Under the pieces are notes generated by a model that saw only the letters and a list, made by a program, of their open reading frames with translations, did not search any database and was not told where the DNA came from. From Stercoripulliclostridium_A sp963642145 (GTDB taxonomy: Bacteria; Bacillota; Clostridia; Christensenellales; DTU072), in the NCBI GenBank assembly GCA_963642145.1, contig CAVIFU010000046.1:1-11409 (forward strand): a DNA stretch of 11,409 bases. The letters are read 5' to 3'. Shown piece by piece: positions 6,700 through 11,409 of the stretch. How positions within the stretch are numbered: the stretch's first letter is position 1; each line of letters opens with the position of its first letter. Position numbers and translations under genes: made by a program.

Positions 6700-6728
6700 A
6701 TTATATCCCAACGCTCACTCTTTAACAA
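6700..6728 (-). promoter_or_regulatory. Promoter of the MATE remnant
   Basis: On the minus strand TTGTTA (6723-6728) and a perfect TATAAT (6700-6705) are 17 bases apart. A palindromic AAACGTTT (6727-6734) overlaps the upstream edge of the -35 and could be part of an operator. The promoter lies in the 68-base gap after malQ, so the remnant is not only dependent on malQ transcription. Confidence 0.7.
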
Positions 6729-6746
6729 ACGTTTACAAACGCTATA

Positions 6747-8237
6747 TTAAGTTGACTGTCTCCCGGTTGAATATGTCAGCGTTTTGATTTTGTTTATCAA
6801 CGACTTCGTAGCATATCGAGGGGATGCCCTCCAACACCAGTTGCCGTCCGCAACGGAAGGCGTATTCATCCGCGCGACTTCGTTAGGTAGCAACAGCCAG
6901 TCCTGCATTGGCACAACGGCAAGGTCCGCAACGGACTCGAAGGCGAAGCGTATAAGCGCATACGTGCGGTTTTCGCCTTTTTGGCGCGGAACTTCATTTT
7001 TGAATCGCTCCAAAGCTCCGCCGCTGAGATTGCGGCACCAACTATACGTACAATCGGCGTCATGCGTGCCGGTGTAGACCACGCAATTGGACGTTTTGTA
7101 CCGCCTCGGGAGATACTCGCTGTTGTCCGATTCGAACGCGAATTGCAGATTCTTCATACCGGGATATCCGCAATAATCCAAAAGTTCCCTTACGTCATCG
7201 GTGATGTGTCCCAAGTCCTCGGCAATTATCTCGGCGTTCGGCACGGAAGCGTTTATCGCGTCGAACAACGCCTTCCCGGGACCCACTTCCCACTTACCGT
7301 TGCGCGCGGTGGTATCGCCGTAAGGCACGGTGTAGTACCCCGCAAAGCCTCTGAAATGGTCGATTCTGACGACGTCGTACAGCTTGAACGCATGCTTGAC
7401 GCGCTTTATCCACCAAGAATAGCCGTCCTTTGCCATGCCTAAGTAATCGTAGATCGGATTGCCCCATAACTGCCCGTCCGGCGCGAATCCGTCCGGCGGA
7501 CAGCCGGCAACCTTAACGGGTCTCAATTCGTCGTCAAGCAAAAATTTATCGGGCGCGCTCCACACTTCGACGGAATCGTAAGCCACATATATCGGCATGT
7601 CGCCGATTATGACTATTCCGCGCTCGTGCGCGTACTTACGGACCGCCTCCCACTCGGTAAAAAATTCATACTGCAAAAACCGCCAAAAATCCGCTTCCGC
7701 CTCATATTCACGTCTATTGAGTACCGCTTTACGATAAAATTTATACTCTTCGCTCCACTCGCTCCACGCTTTGTAGCCGTTGGCGACTTTGAGCGCCATG
7801 AAATACGCGTAGTCTTCAAGCCACGCCGCGTTTGATTTGACGAACGCAAGGTACTCTTCGCCACGATCAAACCTCGCAAACGCCTTGCGCAACAGCGCGT
7901 AACGCTCGTTAAACAGTCTGCCGTATTCTACTTTGTCCGACTTGTAGCGCGCGGAACGGACTTCCGCCGCCGTCAACAATCCTTTGTCGCGTAGCGTTTC
8001 GGGATCGATAAAGTACGGATTGCCGGCAAACGACGCCGGCGACTGATACGGGCTATCGCCATATGCGGTGGGATTGAGCGGTAGGATTTGCCAGCACTTA
8101 GTGCCGGTTTCCGCCATAAAATCTATCCATTTTCGGCACGGACTCCCGAAAGTGCCTATTCCGTAATGCGACGGTAACGAACTTACCGCCATCAATAATC
8201 CGCTTTTGTGCGTGAATCCCAAATTTTTGTTAACCAC
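6747..8237 (-). CDS. malQ: 4-alpha-glucanotransferase (amylomaltase, GH77)
   Basis: Cytoplasmic disproportionating enzyme of maltodextrin and glycogen metabolism: it moves alpha-1,4-glucan segments from one chain to another and releases glucose. The protein has 496 residues, the normal length. The GH77 opening is present (SGLLMAVSSLPSHYGIGTFG, then WQILPLNPTAYGDSPYQ). The three catalytic acids are D293 (nucleophile, in VRIDHFRGF), E340 (acid/base, in IIAEDLG) and D393 (in YTGTHDAD). D293 and E340 have the same numbers as in the Thermus aquaticus enzyme. The usual THDND is THDAD here. Near the end ARMNTPS is followed by GNWCWR. GTG codons at 8243 and 8237 are possible starts. The second is chosen because the weak GAGAG site lies eight bases before it and only two before the first. 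Its own promoter and candidate operator lie upstream. No other maltose gene is visible nearby. Confidence 0.96.
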   Translation of the reverse strand: MVNKNLGFTHKSGLLMAVSSLPSHYGIGTFGSPCRKWIDFMAETGTKCWQILPLNPTAYGDSPYQSPASFAGNPYFIDPETLRDKGLLTAAEVRSARYKSDKVEYGRLFNERYALLRKAFARFDRGEEYLAFVKSNAAWLEDYAYFMALKVANGYKAWSEWSEEYKFYRKAVLNRREYEAEADFWRFLQYEFFTEWEAVRKYAHERGIVIIGDMPIYVAYDSVEVWSAPDKFLLDDELRPVKVAGCPPDGFAPDGQLWGNPIYDYLGMAKDGYSWWIKRVKHAFKLYDVVRIDHFRGFAGYYTVPYGDTTARNGKWEVGPGKALFDAINASVPNAEIIAEDLGHITDDVRELLDYCGYPGMKNLQFAFESDNSEYLPRRYKTSNCVVYTGTHDADCTYSWCRNLSGGALERFKNEVPRQKGENRTYALIRFAFESVADLAVVPMQDWLLLPNEVARMNTPSVADGNWCWRASPRYATKSLINKIKTLTYSTGRQST

Positions 8238-8268
8238 AATCACATCTCTCTTTATTTAGTACCGTTAC

Positions 8269-8297
8269 ATTGTACTACAACGCGCAGACGTTGTCAA
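8269..8297 (-). promoter_or_regulatory. Promoter of malQ
   Basis: On the minus strand a perfect TTGACA (8292-8297), 17 bases, and TACAAT (8269-8274). This is the closest match to a housekeeping consensus in the window. Transcription would start about 25 bases before the malQ start. Confidence 0.85.
8277..8294. promoter_or_regulatory. Inverted repeat in the malQ promoter, candidate operator
   Basis: ACAACG (8277-8282) and CGTTGT (8289-8294) form a perfect inverted repeat with a 6-base spacer. It lies between the -10 and -35 of malQ and touches the -35, a typical place for a repressor. The regulator is not in the window. Confidence 0.45.
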
Positions 8298-8342
8298 TTC
8301 GCCTCGATTACCGCCGTTCAAGACGATATGTAGCAAAGATAA

Positions 8343-8371
8343 TTGCCAAGGTCTCCGCGCTATGGTATAAT
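8343..8371 (+). promoter_or_regulatory. Promoter of the lipoprotein phosphatase gene
   Basis: TTGCCA (8343-8348), 17 bases, and a perfect TATAAT (8366-8371). Transcription would start near 8378, giving a leader of about 30 bases with GGAGAG before the ATG at 8408. It is divergent from the malQ promoter, with the -35 elements about 45 bases apart. Confidence 0.8.
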
Positions 8372-8407
8372 TTACAAAACAAACCAAAATATAATTACGG
8401 AGAGCTT

Positions 8408-9616
8408 ATGAAAACCAATAAAAATACATCTGTAAGAGTATGGCAAATCGTGGCATATATCGCCCTGCTTTGCGTGATGTCGGTTACTTGCTTTGTAACA
8501 TTCGCGTGCACAAAGGATAACGACAACAAGGACAACGAGCAAAACCAAAACCAAAATACGAACGTTTCCGTCCCTTGCCTATCGGGTGCCGCGGTTACGG
8601 AAGACGCTAAATTCCACGCAGCCAATGTGGACTGCTCGGCAGAAGCGTTCAACGCTCTCGGATTTGCATTGGGCGACAGCTGTAACGTTGTATTCTCCAA
8701 CGGTTACGAACTCCGCGACGTGCCGTATTTCAACGGTTATTACGTCAAAAACGGCGCGCCGGTAATAGTTGCGTACCCTTCCAACAAATATATTCTGATT
8801 ACCCTGAACAACAACGGAATATGGAGCGACGCGAACCTTTCCGACGGCTGTACCGTCACGATAACGCTCAATACAAGCGCGAAATACCTCGACACCCAAA
8901 ACGCTTTGGGGCAAAGTTACTCTCTCGTCCGCGACGAGTACACGAGCGACGCCGAATTTGCAAATTTCCGCGCCGTTGTCGGCGGCAACTTGAAAGAAAA
9001 CTTTATCTATCGCGGTGCAAGCCCCGTCGATAACAGCAGAAACCGCGCCGCATACGCTGACGCACTACTAAAAGAAAACGGCATTAAGTACGTTGTAGAC
9101 CTCGCCGACTCCGAGGACGAAATGTTGTCCTACTTCCAAACCGAGGGCTTTGCCTCCGACTACACTAAATCTTTGTATGAAAGCGGCGCGGTGATCCTGC
9201 TCTCCATGAGTTCGAGTTACAATTCGGACGCCTACAAACAAAGCGTTGTCAAGGGCTTGGAAGGCATGCTTGCTAATGACGGACCCTACTACATCCATTG
9301 TATGGAAGGCAAGGATCGCACGGGCTTTGTATGCGCTCTGATCGCCGCTCTTGCCGGCGCAAGCTATGACGAAATGTGCTCGGACTACATGTTGACGTAC
9401 CAAAATTACTACAAAATCACCAAGGAAACCACTCCCGGCAAATATAACGCCGTAGTTGCGCTGTATTTTGACTCTTTCATGGAGTGCCTGTACGGATCGA
9501 GTGACGTCAACGTCCTCAAAACCGCAAACTATGTAGACAGCGCTAAAAAGTACCTAAGAGACGGCGGAATGAGCGACGAGAACATAAATAAACTTATCAC
9601 GCTTATATCCAAATAG
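8408..9616 (+). CDS. Secreted lipoprotein with a tyrosine-phosphatase-type (CX5R) domain
   Basis: Predicted 402-residue lipoprotein. A signal with lipobox TFAC gives C34 as lipid site, followed by an Asn/Asp/Gln-rich linker (about 37-52) that would tether the protein outside the membrane. Residues about 55-180 form a domain rich in beta-type sequence (ALGDSCNVVFSNGYELRDVP, then FNGYYVKNG), which I associate with this group of secreted phosphatases without knowing its function. The catalytic domain follows: NFRAVVGGNLKENFIYRGASP, then KYVVDLADSEDE, then the signature HCMEGKDRTG with nucleophile C298 and R304 (CX5R). The GKDRTG form is that of the Y_phosphatase3-like (LipA-like) enzymes, which act on phosphotyrosine or phosphoinositides. 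The natural substrate is unknown. The start is the ATG with GGAGAG just upstream. The open frame extends back to 8270, but that part overlaps the promoter. It is a single-gene unit ending before the hairpin at 9744. Confidence 0.88.
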   Translation: MKTNKNTSVRVWQIVAYIALLCVMSVTCFVTFACTKDNDNKDNEQNQNQNTNVSVPCLSGAAVTEDAKFHAANVDCSAEAFNALGFALGDSCNVVFSNGYELRDVPYFNGYYVKNGAPVIVAYPSNKYILITLNNNGIWSDANLSDGCTVTITLNTSAKYLDTQNALGQSYSLVRDEYTSDAEFANFRAVVGGNLKENFIYRGASPVDNSRNRAAYADALLKENGIKYVVDLADSEDEMLSYFQTEGFASDYTKSLYESGAVILLSMSSSYNSDAYKQSVVKGLEGMLANDGPYYIHCMEGKDRTGFVCALIAALAGASYDEMCSDYMLTYQNYYKITKETTPGKYNAVVALYFDSFMECLYGSSDVNVLKTANYVDSAKKYLRDGGMSDENINKLITLISK

Positions 9617-9886
9617 TGTGTTATATACGCGCTAACGCGCGGTGATATGCACGTCCTGCGCGACGGTAAAGGATTCTTTGATAGAATAGTGTGGAGGGTG
9701 AAGTTTCGATTAGTGTGGAGTTTTGGATGGGTTTAATTAAAATAACGGCGGCTCATACGAACCGCCGTTTTTAAGTGCTAACACCTCGTTATACTTGCGC
9801 AGTAAAATTTGTCATCGTCAATTAGTGAAAAATTTTGCTGTTTAGTTGATGTTTATGATTGCGCGTTAGCTAAAATTTCGTTTACC
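9617..9886. other. Intergenic region between convergent genes
   Basis: These 270 bases hold the terminator at 9744-9772 and no convincing gene. Minor structure: a GCGC-TAAC-GCGC hairpin at 9630-9641, and the direct repeat TAGTGTGGAG at 9687-9696 and 9711-9720 (24-base period), with a shorter TAGTGTG at the phosphatase stop codon (9614-9620). No function is assigned. Confidence 0.5.
9744..9772 (+). terminator. Terminator of the phosphatase gene, possibly bidirectional
   Basis: AACGGCGG and CCGCCGTT form a GC-rich 8-bp stem around a 10-base loop, followed by TTT. On the minus strand the same stem is followed by ATTTTAATTAAA, so it may also stop transcripts from the convergent surface protein gene, which ends at 9887. 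Confidence 0.85.
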
Positions 9887-11409
9887 TTATTGCTGCGCAA
9901 GATATTCAACTTTATCATTCGCGCCTGCACCGGTATAGATAATGCACTCCGATAATTTATATTGATATTGCCCATCTGCATTCTTGCCATTGCCTCTCTG
10001 CACTGCCCATGCGTTATTACATTTGATTATACTGTAGTCTTCTCCCAAATATTCCCATGTATAGGAATCTTCACTGTACAATGCTAATGATCCGGCGGAA
10101 CTATCACCCTTAAACTCACATATATCGGAAGTCCAGAATACGGTTTTTGAATTTTCATCTACGGTCGTACCGCTCATGTTGATAGTCGAAGTACTGCTGG
10201 GAATTAGTCCTGCTACAAGCGAGTACGAATAATTGCCTTTAACCGTAACCCCTATGAGATGACAATTAGTTATCGTAATAGTTTGTCCCGGAGTAGCGTT
10301 TAGACCTACGATGGCTCCGACTTTCGTCTGTGACATTACGGTAGAGTTTTTAATCGTAATATTATCGTATGTGGAGTTGCCGTAGTTGTAACCCGTTACA
10401 ATACCTACCGCACTGTAATTGATTCTTCCGTCATACGCGTATTCTGCGCCGACATCGGCGTTTTCTATTACAAGATTTTTAACCGTTCCACCGTCAACGC
10501 TTCCGAAAAGCCCCGTGCCGTAAGTTACGTTCCCGGTATATTTAGTAGCATCTTCGCCGTATTCATAATTATCTTTTTTGTCAACATACATCGTTGATTT
10601 AAGATTGCTTATGATTTTTCCGTTACCATCGAAAGTGCCTTTAAAGCACCGCGATTTGTCAGAGTTAGTACCGATACCGATGGGCATCCAATTTCCATTG
10701 ACAAGGTCGATATTATCCATAAGTTTGAATGTCTTACCGTTCGTTCCTAAAGTTCCGTCGTTTACGCTATTACGGAACCATTTAAGGTCGGTTGCGGTAT
10801 AGAGTTCATATATGCTTTCGTCCGGATCGGCAACTGCCGCGTTGGCTTGGATTGCTTCCACTTTGTACAACAGCGAGCAAGATTTGTTTTGATACTCGTT
10901 GCCTCTATCGGACGGAAGTGTAATCGTTACGGGCACGACTTTAGGATCTATTTGGGCTCCGGCTTCGAGTGTGGCGTATTTACTTATCGCCGTTCTGCTT
11001 ACGAAAGTTTTTCCACCATCGATAGACACTTGAAGCCCTTCATACAAGCCGCCGTCCTCAACGCACATAATAAGAGTGCGGTACTTGATAGCTACGTTAC
11101 TCTTATTTTCAATAGTAATATTGAAGGTAACCTTGTCCCCGGGGGTCATGTTGGTAAGGGTAATGGAGTCATAGCCCTTGGTTCCGTCGTCCTCAACGAG
11201 CTTCGCCGTTCCGCCGTTTGCAAAAATACCGTTTGTGCCTCCGATTTCGGTAGAATCGGTTCTGTATATTTTGTCGGCATCGTCGTCGGCTTTTCCGGTA
11301 AGGTCTTTGCCGGAATAGGTCACAAGATCGCTTGCAACAGCGGTAATCTCAACGTTACCGCTTGTGACGGAAACGTTTACTTTGTCTTCACTTGTGAATA
11401 AAGCAAACG
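9887..11409 (-). CDS. Surface protein with TasA/camelysin-like N-terminal part and GLUG-like repeats (5' end outside the window)
   Basis: The reading frame stays open to the window edge (11409), so the true start lies beyond it. The GTG at 11323 is internal: in-frame codons upstream continue as FALFTSEDKVNV and SGNVEITA. That stretch is the kind seen just after the signal peptide in SipW-processed, TasA/camelysin-like proteins (the ..FTS/TD.. motif). A beta-rich domain follows (ITLTNMTPGDKVTFNITIEN at about 11105-11165). From about 10815 down the sequence changes to ELYTATDLKWF, KTFKLMDNIDLVNG and WMPIGIG, then GLFGSVDGGTVKNLVIENA (near 10460-10516), and VGAIVGLN (near 10310). This is the pattern of GLUG-like or right-handed beta-helix surface proteins. 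At least 507 residues are present. Likely an exported matrix or adhesion protein. The stop is TAA at 9887. No clear sorting motif or transmembrane anchor is seen at the C-terminus. Confidence 0.78.
   Translation of the reverse strand, partial: FALFTSEDKVNVSVTSGNVEITAVASDLVTYSGKDLTGKADDDADKIYRTDSTEIGGTNGIFANGGTAKLVEDDGTKGYDSITLTNMTPGDKVTFNITIENKSNVAIKYRTLIMCVEDGGLYEGLQVSIDGGKTFVSRTAISKYATLEAGAQIDPKVVPVTITLPSDRGNEYQNKSCSLLYKVEAIQANAAVADPDESIYELYTATDLKWFRNSVNDGTLGTNGKTFKLMDNIDLVNGNWMPIGIGTNSDKSRCFKGTFDGNGKIISNLKSTMYVDKKDNYEYGEDATKYTGNVTYGTGLFGSVDGGTVKNLVIENADVGAEYAYDGRINYSAVGIVTGYNYGNSTYDNITIKNSTVMSQTKVGAIVGLNATPGQTITITNCHLIGVTVKGNYSYSLVAGLIPSSTSTINMSGTTVDENSKTVFWTSDICEFKGDSSAGSLALYSEDSYTWEYLGEDYSIIKCNNAWAVQRGNGKNADGQYQYKLSECIIYTGAGANDKVEYLAQQ

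Noticed and set aside
6723..6737. TGTAAACGTTTGTTA on the minus strand as a CcpA cre site
   Set aside because: It matches the first part of the cre consensus but not its final CA, and it precedes a broken gene. It is noted only as a possible partial operator in the promoter entry.
8270..8407. Upstream extension of the phosphatase frame to 8270
   Set aside because: It runs through both divergent promoters and gives no signal peptide. The ATG at 8408 has a ribosome site and starts a lipoprotein signal.
9687..9720. Two copies of TAGTGTGGAG, 24 bases apart
   Set aside because: Only two full units with no conserved spacer, so not a CRISPR array. No mobile-element boundary or gene is linked to them.
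10847..11401. 184-residue plus-strand frame opposite the surface protein
   Set aside because: Antisense to a well-supported open frame; no ribosome site and no domain pattern.

Overview
The window looks like a chromosome segment from an anaerobic, gut-type Bacillota (Clostridia) genome. Three things suggest this: strong AGGAGG-type ribosome sites with SigA-like promoters, lipoprotein signals on several secreted proteins, and a gene mix (BspA/InlB-type surface lipoprotein, secreted GKDRTG phosphatase, SipW/TasA-type surface protein, M29 aminopeptidase, GH77 glucanotransferase) familiar from uncultured Clostridia. A more exact placement, for example near Christensenellales, would be a guess. 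No phage, IS element, CRISPR or integrase was seen.

Layout. 1-213: a tRNA-Val(GAC) gene on the minus strand with its own promoter and terminator. 224-2707: a minus-strand operon for a polar amino acid ABC importer, in the order substrate-binding lipoprotein, permease, ATPase. The genes are packed tightly or overlap, with one promoter in front and one terminator behind. 2796-6315: a divergent plus-strand operon with a large BspA-type leucine-rich-repeat lipoprotein, apparently leaderless, followed 16 bases later by an M29 aminopeptidase and a terminator. 6460-6728: a 72-residue remnant of a MATE transporter (N-terminus joined in frame to C-terminus) that still has a promoter and ribosome site. 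6747-8297: malQ (4-alpha-glucanotransferase) on the minus strand, with an inverted repeat inside its promoter. 8343-9772: a divergent plus-strand lipoprotein phosphatase and a terminator. 9887-11409: the 3' part of a minus-strand surface protein with a TasA/camelysin-like N-terminal part and a GLUG-like repeat region. Its start lies beyond the window.

The strongest observation is that the substrate-binding protein of the ABC importer has its two halves in swapped order. The part that normally forms the C-terminal half directly follows the lipoprotein signal, and the part that normally follows the signal comes last. Both amino-acid-anchoring residues expected for the family are present, but in reverse order. 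This looks like a natural circular permutation inside an otherwise intact operon. The partner ATPase also carries an insertion of about 40 residues between its Q-loop and signature motif. The genes make sense together as peptide and amino acid uptake (importer, aminopeptidase), glycogen or maltodextrin use (malQ), and a set of cell-surface proteins, but only the two operons are directly supported as units.
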